A DNA stretch of 64,000 nucleotides from NCBI GenBank assembly GCA_907163345.1, contig CAJQUN010000221.1, positions 124,001-188,000 of the forward strand, given 5' to 3'. The notes below the pieces were generated by a model. The model did no database searches and was not told the DNA's origin. It saw nothing but the letters and a program-made list of their open reading frames with translations. The position numbers were made by a program, and so were the translations under genes. This DNA comes from Haberlea rhodopensis (lineage: Eukaryota > Streptophyta > Magnoliopsida > Lamiales > Gesneriaceae). Each line of letters opens with the position of its first letter. Position 1 is the stretch's first letter. Below, one piece after another: positions 1-11,489 of this stretch.

Positions 1-535
1 AAGTCGACATGTCAGATGGCGACTTCAATTGAAGTCGCCATCTGACAGTGCGACTTAGATTAGTTTGATAATTAAAAAAAATCGGTTAAATTGTTAAATT
101 ATTTTCGAAAATCGAATATTTCATTAAAAAACCCGGTAAAACGCGTATCTATTTAGATGGCACTCCGGTTTTATACTATTGCATAAGAAAATGTTTTATT
201 AAACTGAAATTTTCAAATATATTATTTTATACAAACATAAATAATTGTATAAATTTTCCTTTTTAGAATGTATTATCGTAAGAAAAATAAAATAAATAAT
301 TATATAATTGGATATAACAATGAGGAAATAAATTTTTTAATAAAATAAAATTTGACTTAGGAGCCTGAAACAATATAATTTTCTTATTCAAAAAGCATTG
401 TAGTTTCTACTTTAAATTTTTCAAGGTTTAAATATATTTTTGCGTAGGTCGGTGTTAATAAATTCCAATTTTTATTACTTATGTTCCACCTTACTTACAA
501 ATTTTATTCAAAAACTTAAATGAAGATATTGTAAC
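1..535. other. AT-rich intergenic DNA
   Basis: Strongly AT-rich sequence with no supportable gene on either strand. The only structured item is the palindrome at its left edge. Confidence 0.6.
11..46. repeat. perfect 36-bp palindrome
   Basis: Bases 11-28 are the exact reverse complement of 29-46, with arms beginning GTCAGATGGCGACTTC. Outside it, AAGTCG (1-6) and CGACTT (51-56) are again complementary, giving an imperfect 56-bp hairpin. The origin is unknown; it may be the tip of a foldback element that begins left of the window. Confidence 0.85.
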
Positions 536-870
536 TAGGGCTGTGAAATTTGTTTGGTTAATAATCGAACTTTTTTTACCGGCATAACAAAAATTTATTT
601 TTAATAATCGATAATCAAACCAAATTTTTTAATAACCTATTTACCGAACCGATTAAAAAATCGGTTAATTCGGTCGATAACCGAATTAATTGATATTTTT
701 TAAAAGAATAATCTAAAAAATTCAATTGGGAAATGAAAACTGATAACTGAACCGATTTAAACGATATTTTTAAAAATTAAAGCCAAACTTTCGAATAAAC
801 TTAACCGAACTTCTGAAATAATTCGATTTGGTCGGTTAGTTTGGTTAAACCGAACATTTGGCCACCTCTA
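536..870. mobile_element. hAT-type MITE (foldback, 335 bp)
   Basis: The ends are inverted: TAGGGCTGTGAAATTTG at the left and the complement of TAGAGGTGGCCAAATG at the right. The 8-bp flanks ATTGTAAC (528-535) and ATAGTAAC (871-878) match at 7 of 8 positions, the TSD length of hAT elements. The interior is a self-complementary set of CGGTTAA/TTAACCG-like words with no coding capacity. The autonomous partner is not visible. Confidence 0.7.
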
Positions 871-1154
871 ATAGTAACCAAAATAAAAAAAATAACACAT
901 CATTGTTTCCATATGAAACAGTCAAAAAATAGTTTCAACATCAATAATTGCACCTCGTACTCTACAACAAAAAATAATAATTAAATCAATATCAAATTGG
1001 ACACAGATTGATGGGATATTTTGAAAAATAATATTAATCAAAAAAAATTGGAAAATAATATTACAAATATATTTTTGATTTATAATATTTTTTAACATTA
1101 TTTTTATAAATAACCTTCTAATGAAGACAGGTCAATCCCCCTTCGCATCACCTA
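871..1154. other. AT-rich spacer between two MITEs
   Basis: No gene or recognisable repeat; AT-rich sequence separating two hAT-type MITEs. Confidence 0.5.
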
Positions 1155-1532
1155 TAAGGGTGGAAATCGGGACGGGTTTCAGGAAATCGGGATGTTTGGG
1201 TTCGGGTAATTGGGTATCGGGTACACTAAAAGCATACCCGAACTCGAATATGTCGAGTACCCAAAATTCGGGTTCGGGTACCCGATTGCGGGTACCCGAA
1301 CCTTGATTTTTTTTTTATTATTTTTTTATATAAAGATTGTGCCTAAAAATATTTTTTTTTAAAAAGGAAATCCCGAACCCGAACACTTTTTTTCCCAAAC
1401 CCCTACCCGAATCACGTCCCGAACCCGCCATTACCCGATCGGGGAATACCCGATTATCCCAAAAAACCCGATTATCCCGACCCGATCGGGTCGGGCCGGG
1501 ACCCGAATACCCGAACCCGTTTCCCACCCCTA
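1155..1532. mobile_element. hAT-type MITE rich in CGGGTACCCG words
   Basis: Terminal inverted repeats TAAGGGTGGAAATCGGG and the complement of TAGGGGTGGGAAACGGG. Flanks ATCACCTA (1147-1154) and ATCGCCTA (1533-1540) form an 8-bp TSD with one CpG-type difference. The interior folds back on itself through many TCGGGTA/TACCCGA words. Short open frames on both strands follow from this composition and are not genes. Confidence 0.7.
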
Positions 1533-2502
1533 ATCGCCTAGGCCTAACATACGCCATCCTCGTGAGGACGAACGTTGTCTGCTAACATCCGCGGTGTGCG
1601 TATTCATCGCACCTCAGTTCATTATAGACCGAAAATTAAGCATCCTATTTTTCGTTATATCATTATTAGATTATATCATATTATGGGCAAATTTACTTAA
1701 TATGCCCAAGCCCAAACTTAAATTTATCATCAGTTCCTATGTTAGGAAATGTATATAGTCAGTCCCTCTTCCACACTTTTTATTTGTTTGAGCTCCCTTC
1801 CCTGTTGGGATAAATTCACTAATTTACCTTTTTTGATTTGAAGCAAATAATCGTATACAAGTTTCTTCCTACTGTTTCCCACAAATTCACATTCAGGGTT
1901 GGGTTCTATTGAATCGAACCTTATCGATCTCTCTTTCGGTTTTCTTCAGATTATTGCTAATTCTTTTCTGTTAAATTACTCAGAAAGAGAAGTTTCTGAA
2001 TTGAGGATAGCAGAAAACATTACTTTTGAAATATGAGTTTATATATCTGAAAGTGGGGAACTAAAATTTATGCATAAAGAACAATATTTTCGCAGAGGGC
2101 CTCGAAATAGAGGAGAGATGGCAATGCCCTTAGATTAGGACAACTTTCATGTAGTTTGTGATTGATGTAACAGTTAAGATTTTTTCTCGAATAAATCTTT
2201 CTCTTAATAGATCTTTTCTTATTTTTTAATCTTTTGAGAATGCAGTGGGAATAAGATAATTTGCTAAGTTATTAAATTTATAGATCTGGGTTTTTTAGAT
2301 TTCTGAAAAAGATTGGATTTTCCTTTGTTAGCATATCATTTTTTTGCAAAAAATCCCAATCTTCGAATTGGGCATTTCATATTATTTGGAGAAGATTGGA
2401 TATGTATCATATTTTTGTTGATTTAAAACGGAAACATTTGAAATCGAAAGCACGAGTGCTTTTTTTCATCGGATGACATTGAAAATGAAGAGATGCATCA
2501 TT
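1533..2502. other. intergenic DNA, no gene called
   Basis: AT-rich sequence with short pyrimidine-rich patches near 1780-1960 that resemble a plant 5' leader. I find no convincing reading frame. It could be the flank of a gene disrupted when the LTR at 2503 arrived, but nothing proves this. Confidence 0.4.
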
Positions 2503-4668
2503 TGTAAGGACCCCCGTGCCCTTAACCCGATATTAGTGTATTAACCACTGTACTTAGTGCATACTATCATGTTAACAAGGGGAAAGTAATTACATGCAAC
2601 TCTAGCATGAATGCCATCTATAAAATTTCTTTACATTAATCGTGTAATGTCTATTCTTTCCCAACATATTCCATAAAACATGTCATGCACCTTTCAACAT
2701 ACACTAATATGCTCTCAATTCATTTTGCAATTCATAAATAGTTGCATGCAACACATAAATGAAAAGAGAAACGACATTGCCTTCTTTATACATTCCATAT
2801 ACACATAATACTGCTCACATGCGAGCGTCGAATAAGTAGGCGTGTATCTAATGTATAAAATATCATGCTCAATACCGTCGCTGGTACCTCGATCCTGGGA
2901 GCACCTCAAATCCACCGCTCGAGCTCAATTACAAGCCATCGATGTACCTAATAACCTGCCCCAACAGAGACAGCCCCCACGCGGGGTGAGCATACCAATA
3001 TCCCAAATCCCATAATCACAATAATACAATTCATAATTTACAACATGTAAATGCTATGAAATATAAGAGATACTCCCTGATGGCATCATCCTCATCCGGT
3101 ATCCCCTGTACTGTCCCTGTTCTCAAAATAACTGAAACCATCAAATTCCCAAATGCCAGTTAATCAATACATTGATTAACGAATTCACTTGCTACATACC
3201 GACATTATAACAATAATATCAAATCATTAAACAATGATCACAAATATTCCATATATCTCTTTTATGGTTCCACAGTTCTATTTCATTGCTCGCTCTACAA
3301 TTGCGGCATTTCAGTCTCACGCATGCTCAACAGCAGTGGCGTCACAACCGATGTTCGCTCAAAGGCGACCACATCCAATCATTGCTCGCTCAAAAGCGGC
3401 ACCATGCAATTCCCAATGCATATACATCCACTTGTAGCAATTACCATTAGCCATGTATTTCAATATCCGTTAATATCCGTTTATTGCTAAAACCATGTAT
3501 CAGGCATTTCCATATACATTGATTGCAATACAGTGTGTCATGCACTCAACAATTGCATTTAAAAAATAAAGGGCTATGCTCGTACGTTATACGTACCTTA
3601 AGTTTCCGTAGTCCAAGCCAAACCTTGCTTGAGTCCCATGCCTCGAGAAAAAGGTGCTAAAACACATAAACAACTCAAAATCAAGCATAAGCATGCAACC
3701 ACGTGCCCAAGCACGTTCAAAACTCCCAAACATATCGTCTATCCATGACGGTTACCAAAATAAAAGCCACCCGGCTAAGCATGCATAACACCCCAAGTAA
3801 ACCATTTTACAAGTTTAAGAGATAGCCAAAAACTCAACCGAGAGTTCCGTTTAATTTAACTTGGCTCCAACCAAACCATTTTAAAAGTCTAACATTCCCA
3901 TTGGAATGTGAACATTGCCCCGGAAGCCGACCATTAAAGTCGCCAATCCAAAATCCCACGAAAAAGCCAAGAAAACCAACAAAATCTTGCTGGCGATCGA
4001 TCGCTATGCCGGCCGATCGATCGCTAGCCCCTCGGCGATCGATCGCTCGATATAGCGATCGATCGCCAGACCTTACTAGCGCGAGGCGATCGATCGCTCA
4101 AAAGTGGCGATCGATCGCCACAATGCTTAAAAGCCTACTGCCAGCGGGCGATCGATCGCTACGACCTGTAACACGAAAATCTCCATTTTCAAAAGCTTGA
4201 AACCTCTACAATACATACCCCATCTCCTCCCAACTCAAAACCACAATAAAACAACACACAAGAACCTCCAACAAGGGTGCTAGACTTGGATTAACAACAA
4301 ACCCAAAAGATTTTAAGATTTTTACCAAAATCACCCAACCCAAACCAACCTCAAAACTCAACCAAAATCAACAAAATTACAACCCAACCAAAGATAAAAG
4401 AGAGGAGAATGAGATTACCACCTTTTCTTCAAGAAATCCGGCCCCTAAATCGTGTTCCCAACGATTTTGTTGAAGGGGAAAGAGGGGAAGGGTTTTGGGG
4501 GTGGTTATCGCAGGAGAGGGGAGAGAGGAGAGGAAATGGATTCCAAATGACGGAATCCCGAGTCCAACGGGTATATATAGCAAAAATACCCCAACACACC
4601 AATACCTCCACAAATACATCATGATTCATTAAAAATCATCTGTTTTCAAAAACACTCTCTCCAACACC
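2503..4668 (-). mobile_element. truncated gypsy LTR, subfamily 1
   Basis: On the plus strand it begins TGTAAGGACCCCCGTG, the end shared by the other gypsy LTRs here (minus orientation). It contains all three shared LTR modules: CCGCT-type repeats (about 3278-3390), the inverted ACGT pair (about 3588-3600) and seven CGATCGATCG palindromes (3993-4160). The opposite end, expected to be ...GGGG(A/C)ATCACA, is missing: at 4668 it abuts another LTR. No primer-binding site lies beside 2503, so this is a solo LTR or a 3' LTR. It is much diverged from the neighbouring LTR. Confidence 0.75.
3993..4160. repeat. cluster of seven CGATCGATCG palindromes
   Basis: Seven copies of CGATCGATCG spaced about 15-40 bp apart in otherwise ordinary LTR sequence. 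One copy is preceded by GCCTACTGCC, a word also found beside such palindromes in the other LTR subfamilies. Confidence 0.85.
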
Positions 4669-6694
4669 TGTAAGGACCCTAATCCTTAAGTGCGGAATCA
4701 AGGCATAATAGAGCTAATATAAATGATCAGAGTGAGAAATAACGTGTTGAGTTTATGAGCTTAAGCATTACATGCCAAAAATAAGGACTACCAAAAATGG
4801 ATTAATTACATTCCCCATCAAATGAATGCTATCAACTAGTTTTACACTACTCCTAGAGTAGACACTAGGCAAAATAATCCTGTCCTTCATCTACCAAAGA
4901 TGCTCTTCAAGCTCACTGTCTCAACCCGTCTAGCCCTCCTATCATGCCAAACGTGTACCTACAAGGACAACCCCCAAACATGAGCAATAATAATCATTCA
5001 TATTCAACACAATATGAAGATAAAGCGTAAATGCATAATCATAATAAAACACTTCCTGTTTTCCCCCTGCATTTCAAACGCTTCCCGTTTGGTTGTCCCT
5101 GTACCATAACTCATGAGTATAATCAATAGATTATTTTTAATGGTCTAAACATGTCATGAACATATACCATCTCATCAATACCAAATACTGATCACCAATC
5201 CCTAGTCTGTCCATCACAATGTATTTTAATGCCCCTCGCTTATTTACATATAGGCGGCATAGGATAACCTCGCTTCAATGGACATGCGAGACTCCCACCC
5301 CTCGCCTCACATTGAGCGGCAAATACCCTTTCCTCGCCCTATATGATAACCACGCTCAAATGTGACATGCGGCGCTCCCACCCCTCGCTTCACATTTAGC
5401 GGAACCAAACAAATAGCGGCAAGCATTAAAATCATCAAGGGATGACCACGACTCATGGGATGTGCACCAATAATCATATGCATCTATAAACATCATGCAT
5501 AACATGTATTTGCATCCACAATGCAATACCACATATATACTCGCATCCACAATGCATAAACAATGAGTATATAAGATACATGTACCGTTGGGGTGCCCGT
5601 ACGTCCACTTCGTACCTTTCCAAAAGTGGATTTGATATGGCTTCAGTTCCTCGGTTGCGTTGCTACCTGGGATGGTTCTACACAATCACACAACCCCATA
5701 TTAGAAGCCAAATAATAGCCAAATACCAAAAATTTGACAAAAGAAACCATTTCTCAAAAATCCACTGGCGGCGATCGATCGCTTCACCCAGGCGATCGGT
5801 CGCCTCAAAATTTTCACTGCGGCGATCGGTCGCCTCAAACATGGCGATCGATCGCCATTCCTTTGATTTGGCTACTGCCTCTCGGCGATCGGTCGCCTCA
5901 TTTTAGGCGATCAATCGCCTAACCCACAAAAAGTCTACTGCCTCTTGGCAATCGGTCGCCTCTTTTCAGGCGATCGATCGCCTCGCACAGACATGCGATT
6001 TTCACCATTTTTGCTCCCAAAAACTTTCCAATCCATACCAACACTTAACCCAACAAATCAACAACATCAAATACAACATAAACCACCAAAATATACTTCA
6101 AAACAAGTATAAATCCAACATATAACCAAACCCACAACAACCCAACAAAAACCCATTTTAAAACCATTCAAAATCATATCAAACTCAAACAAAACCTTAC
6201 AAAATTAACCATGAGGTATCCATACCTCTTGGGGACCTCAAATCACCCAACAAGCTCCACAAATCAAGATTTTTGAAAGGTTTCTCTTCACCCCAAAGCT
6301 TGAGCTCGAAAATGGAAGGAGGAAGGGTTTGTGGATTTGATTTTGGTAAAGTGTGGGTGTTGGTAAAGGTGGGGGGTTATAAGTTAAAATAGGGTGCATA
6401 CAATACCACGGTGTATAAAACACCCCAACATGATATTTTCCAAAGCATTAAACCAAATGCACCAAAATATCAATTAAACACATGATTTCTAATTAATTGC
6501 TAACCAAGGTAAATAAATCATGCTTCCAACCATAATTCCCAACATACACCCTGAAATGCTATCCCGGGTCACTCTATCACGTGACTAAGCATTTCCACGT
6601 AATAATTCCAACACATAATTAATTACCACCATAATTAATCATATAAACACAATTAATGCACCAAATTGCAATTAATCATTTCGGGGATATCACA
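4669..6694 (-). mobile_element. 3' LTR of minus-strand gypsy element (subfamily 2)
   Basis: It is 2026 bp, from TGTAAGGACCCTAATC to GGGGATATCACA on the plus strand, so TG...CA in element orientation. About 13 substitutions by eye separate it from the partner LTR at 11490-13515, which has exactly the same length. It holds CCGCT-type modules (5233-5420), an inverted ACGT pair (about 5589-5617) and eight GATC palindromes (5768-5984). The left 5-bp flank ACACC has no partner at the far end, because the far LTR runs into more element sequence. Confidence 0.9.
5768..5984. repeat. cluster of eight GCGATCGRTCGC motifs in LTR
   Basis: Eight 12-mers of the form GCGATCGATCGC or GCGATCGGTCGC, two of them preceded by CTACTGCCTCT. 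Bases 5913 and 5950 are A where the partner LTR has G (12734, 12771), fitting CpG decay of the motif. Confidence 0.85.
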
Positions 6695-6710
6695 ATACTT
6701 CCCTACTTAT
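6695..6710 (-). promoter_or_regulatory. polypurine tract of gypsy element
   Basis: Read on the minus strand this is ATAAGTAGGGAAGTAT directly before the LTR start TGTGATATCC, the expected position of the plus-strand primer in reverse transcription. Confidence 0.75.
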
Positions 6711-6738
6711 AAGATTTCGTCCTCGAAATCACATGCAC

Positions 6739-9700
6739 CTACCCCCAAAAGGAAACTAAACATAAACACATACCAGAGAATAGTTCCGGGTAGTGCTGCA
6801 CCATATGCCGCTCCGTCTCCCACGTAGCCTCCTCGACACCCCTGCGATCCCACTGAACCTTGATCATAGGTATCACTTTGTTCCGAAGTCTACGGTCTGC
6901 TCGATCCAGAATTCTGACAGGCCGTTCCACATAAGACACATCGGACTCTAACTGAACTTCGGAAGGCTGTAACACATGAGACGGATTCGGCTCATACGCA
7001 GCATCGATACATGAAACACATCATGTATGCCAGATAAAGAAGGCGGCAAAGCCAGTCGGTAAGCTAAGGTGCCAATGCGCTGCAAAATCTCGTACGGTCC
7101 AACATACCTCGGAGACAGTTTCCCGCGCATCCCAAATCGCACAACGCCTCTGAAAGGCGAGATCTTCAAAAAGACCTTATCTCCCAACTGAAATTCCAAT
7201 GGTCTCCGCCGTTTATTCGCATAAGCTGCCTGTCTGTCCTGGGCCGCTTTCATTTTCTGCCTTAGTACCTTTATCTTCTCTTCCATCTCCCGAATTAACT
7301 CCGGTCCTCCGACTGATCTGCGGTCCAAATCATCCCAACACAAGGGTGATCTACACCGTCTGCCATAAAGAGCTTCAAACGGAGTCATCTGAATACTCGC
7401 CTGGTAGCTGTTGTTATAAGAAAACTCTACCAAAGGCACTGAATCCTGCCAAGAGGCATCGAACTCCAAAACACAAGCTCTCAACATGTCCTCGAGCGTC
7501 TGAATAGTACGCTCGGTCTGGCCATCCGTCTGAGGATGATAAGCAGTGCTCAATCTGACTTCAGTTCCCAAGGCTGACTGAAGGCCTTCCCAGAAATGAG
7601 ATGTGAATCGCGGATCTCGATCTGACACTATGGAAACGGGGATCCCATGCAATCTCACCACATCTCTAATATACAACTGCGCCATCCTCAAAAAGGTGAA
7701 AGTCATGCTATAGGGGATAAAGTGGGCTACCTTAGTCAATCTGTCCACAATCACCCAAATAGCATCAAAGCCTGAAGTACTCCTTGGCAAATGAGTCACG
7801 AAGTCCATGGAAATGTGCTCCCACTTCCACTTCGGTATCTCCAAGCTTCTCAACTCGCCGTCAGGTCTCTGTCTCTCTGTCTTAACCTGCTGGCAGATCA
7901 AACACCTCTTCACAAAAGCGACGACATCAGATTTCATCCTCTTCCACCAAAACTGACCACGTAGATCTTTATACATCTTCTTCCCGCCTGGGTGGATGCT
8001 AAGTCTGCTACTATGAGCTCGCTCCAAGATCCCTTTACGCAACTCCGGCGTACTCGGAACCACCCAACGGTCACCCAATCTCAAAGACCCGTCATCGGCC
8101 ACTCTGAATTTCGTTGGCTGACCAAGATGTACTAAAGATAACCACCTCTGAACCTCATCGTCTGACCTCTGAGCTCTCATGATGTTCTCATAGATATCTG
8201 GCTCGGCTAGCAAAGTCGATACATACACTGGTGATGCATCTATGTCAAAATCATAGCCCAGATGGCAATAGGAGGTCATCATAGCAGACAAATGGATGAC
8301 ATCCTCAGCAGAACTCCTCACTTTCCGGCTCAAAGCGTCTGCTGTCAAATTGGCTTTCCCCGGATGGTACTCTATCTCGCAATCATAGTCCTTGAGTAGG
8401 TCCATCCATCTCCTCTGCCTCATGTTCAGCTCTGCCTGAGTGAATAAAAACTTGAGGCTCTTGTGATCCGTGTATATGGTAAATGAAGTACCATACAAGT
8501 AATGCCTCCAAATCTTCAGGGCGAAGATGATAGCCGCCAATTCCAAGTCATGAACTGGATATCTGGTCTCATGCGGCTTCAACTGCCTCGATGCATAAGC
8601 TACCACATGCTTATCTTGCATCAGAACACACCCAAGGCCCTGAAGTGATGCGTCAGTATACAGAACAAATCTGGAGTTCTCCATAGGGATCACTAACACT
8701 GGCGCCGTCGTCAACCGGTGCTTCAACTCCTGGAAGCTCTCCTCACAAGCTTCTGACCAAACGAAAGGCACTCCCTTCTGAGTCAACTGCGTCAACGGCT
8801 TGGCAATCTTCGAAAAGCCCTCGACGAAGCGTCGATAATAACCGGCCAAACCCAGAAAACTCCGAATCTCAGGCACAGAAGTGGGGGCAGCCCACTCCAT
8901 CACAGCCTCAATCTTCTTGGGATCTACTGATATCCCACTGCTCGATATGACATGCCCCAGAAACACTACACTGCTCAGCCAAAATTCACACTTACTGAGC
9001 TTAGCATACAACTGATGCTCTCTGAGAATCTGAAGCACTGTCCTCAAGTGTTTCACATGCTCTTCCTCACTCCGGGAGTAGATGAGAACGTCGTCAATAA
9101 ATACAATGACGAACTGATCAAGATACGGCTGAAACACTCTGTTAATCAGACTCATAAAGACAGCCGGAGCATTCGTCACGCCGAACGGCATCACTAGGAA
9201 CTCATAATGTCCATATCGGGTCCGGAATGCTGTCTTCTGCACATCTTCCTCTCTGACTCGAATCTGATGATATCCGGATCTCAAATCAATCTTGCTATAC
9301 ACCCTGGTACCTTGCAACTGATCAAACAGATCGTCGATCCTTGGAAGAGGATACTTGTTCTTCACTGTAGCCTTATTCAGTTGCCGGTAATCGATGCACA
9401 ACCGCATCGAACCGTCCTTCTTCTTCACAAAGAGAACCGGTGCGCCCCATGGCGACACGCTCGGGCGTATATACCCCTTGTCAAGGAGATCCTGCAACTG
9501 TTCTTTCAACTCTCTCAACTCAGCCGGTGCCATCCTATAAGGTGCACGAGAGATAGCGGATGTCCCTGGCAACAGCTCGATCCCAAACTCAACTTCCCTA
9601 GCCGGTGGAAATCCTGGGATCTCTTCTGGGAATACATCAGTAAACTCTGCTACCACTGGCACATCCACAACTCTTAGTTCTTTATTCTTCCCAGACGTGT

Positions 9701-11276
9701 CCACGGCATAGATGAGATAACCCGTGTGTCCACGTTCCAACAACTGAGTCATCTTGATCGCTGAAATCAACGGAATCTTCGCACGAGAACCGTTGCCATA
9801 GAAAGTCCACTGACTGCCCAACTCAGGTCTGAACTTCACTGTCCTCTGCCGGCAATCCACCACTGCCTGATATCTGTTCAGAATATCAATACCCAAGATG
9901 CAGTCGAAGTCTGACATGCCCAACACAATCAAGTCTACCTTCAACTCGTTGCCCTCAAAATAAATGAGGCAGTCTGCCATAAACTGATCAGCAACGACAT
10001 TTCTTCCAGTGGGTGTCGAGACAAGGAGAGGCGTGGGTAAAGAAGACGTGCGCATATGGTGTCTTTCCACAAAACCCACCGATAAAAAAGAGTGGGAGGC
10101 ACCTGTATCGATCAAAATAAAAGCAGGGTACGTAAATAAATGACATGTACCGGCGATCACCTCCTCTGGGGCTGCCTGGGCCTGCTCCCTGGTCAGTGCA
10201 TACACTTGCCCCTGGGGCGGTCCTACTGTCTGACCTCCCGATGGTCGAGGCCCAAACTGCTGCCTCTTCTGCACTGTCCTATCCTCAAACCTCGGCATGT
10301 TGCCCTGATACTCTGACTGTCCTCCCCAGGTGGGGCAATACCGAGCGATGTGGCCCATCTTGCCACAGATATAACAGGCAGGGCATTTGCTTGAAGAATG
10401 TGGCCCTCCACAGTTGTCACACCTCGGCTCTCCCGGCCTATTCCTTTGTGAAGACCCTCGATTTGCGGACCAATTGCTCTTCTTGTTCTCCTGTTTCTGA
10501 CCAAAGTACTTCTTCCCACCAAACCGTGAAGATGAAGAGGCGCCACGAGGCTTAAATGGTTCTCCCCGGGGCCTCAAACTGTCATAAGTCTGCCTCTGTT
10601 GCGGTACTGGTGGTGGCATAGCACTAGGATAAGCTCCCACCCCAAGCTCGGCAAGCTCCGCCCTTGTGAGAGCATCATATAAAGAAGTTGGGTTATTGGT
10701 GATAACCCGGTCATAGAGCTCCGGTCGCAACCCCTTCATAAAGTTCCTCATCTTAGCGTGCCCATTGGTGGCAATGTGGGGAACGTACCTCAGCAACAAA
10801 GAGTACCGCGTGGCATAGTCTGACACTGTCATGTTCCCCTGCTTCAAACTTGTAAATTCGTCCTCCTTTGTCTGTCTCGCTGCTGCGGAGAAGTACCGGT
10901 TCAAAAACCTAGTCCTGAAGAGTGTCCAATCAATCACAGCACCTAGTGCTCTTAGCTCCATCACCGTGCTCCTCCACCACATGAGAGGTTTCTTTGCTAA
11001 CTGGAACTCCGCTAGCCTCAGCCACGCTGTAACAGGACAAGGAGCCGATACAAAGATCTGTTCAAGTCTTTCCAGCCACTCTTCAGCCTCTTCTCCGGAC
11101 TCTGTCCCCTCAAACCGGGGCGGATGGTAAGACAGAAATTGCGTCAAACTGATCTCACCCGGTAGTAATAACTGAGCTACGGGTTCCATGCCTACTGCCG
11201 GTGGAGGTAGAGGGTTTGCCTGTCCAATACTTGCGTTCACACTACCAACATCTCCAACCTCCTCATTAGCAGCCAT
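6739..11276 (-). pseudogene. Ty3/gypsy chromovirus gag-pol, one frameshift
   Basis: A gag-pol polyprotein in one frame from the ATG at 11276 (MAANEEV) to about 6997. Domains in order: gag (around residues 45-220), a zinc knuckle CYICGKMGHIARYC near residue 301, protease with IDTGASHS near 390, reverse transcriptase with FIDDVLIYS, RNase H with LYTDASLQG and TDHKSL, integrase with an HHCC finger ending CLICQQ and core motifs around SMDF, SDRD and QTERT, then a chromodomain-like tail containing EEATWE. That tail suggests a chromovirus, probably the Tekay/Del clade (lineage inferred). Relative to the plus-strand copy four bases are missing near 6996, so the last ~80 residues, including the chromodomain, lie in another frame (to 6739). 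No other stop is seen. Confidence 0.9.
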
Positions 11277-11473
11277 GCTGTAACACAAATGTTAACAACA
11301 AGTCCAAAGCAATATATATGTTATGCCGTTAGATAACAGGAATGAGAATAAGCACGTTAGTATAACAGGATATACATTAATATGCACCACATGCATAAAC
11401 ATGCTTCAAATGTAAGCACCTAGCCAATCATGCTAAGGCTACCCTTCACTCGTTCCCGGGTTCTCTAACCACT

Positions 11474-11485
11474 GCTCTGATACCA
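11474..11485 (-). promoter_or_regulatory. primer-binding site (initiator tRNA-Met)
   Basis: On the minus strand this reads TGGTATCAGAGC, the usual plant LTR-element site complementary to the 3' end of initiator tRNA-Met. It lies four bases inside the 5' LTR at 11490. Confidence 0.85.
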
Positions 11486-11489
11486 CTAA

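Noticed and set aside
3993..4160. Regular GATC palindromes looked like a CRISPR array or a bacterial origin with Dam sites.
   Set aside because: Spacing is irregular, the repeats are 10-12 bp, there are no cas genes, and the cluster sits inside LTRs of plant retrotransposons.
5580..5906. Open frames of 108 codons repeated at 12401-12727.
   Set aside because: They lie in the two copies of one LTR and are made of the GATC motif (RRSIA/RRSVAS-like residues); no homology to a protein.
9207..9677. Several 80-156-codon frames opposite the gypsy gag-pol genes, here and at 60183-61004.
   Set aside because: They are antisense shadows of the well-conserved reverse transcriptase and RNase H coding sequence.
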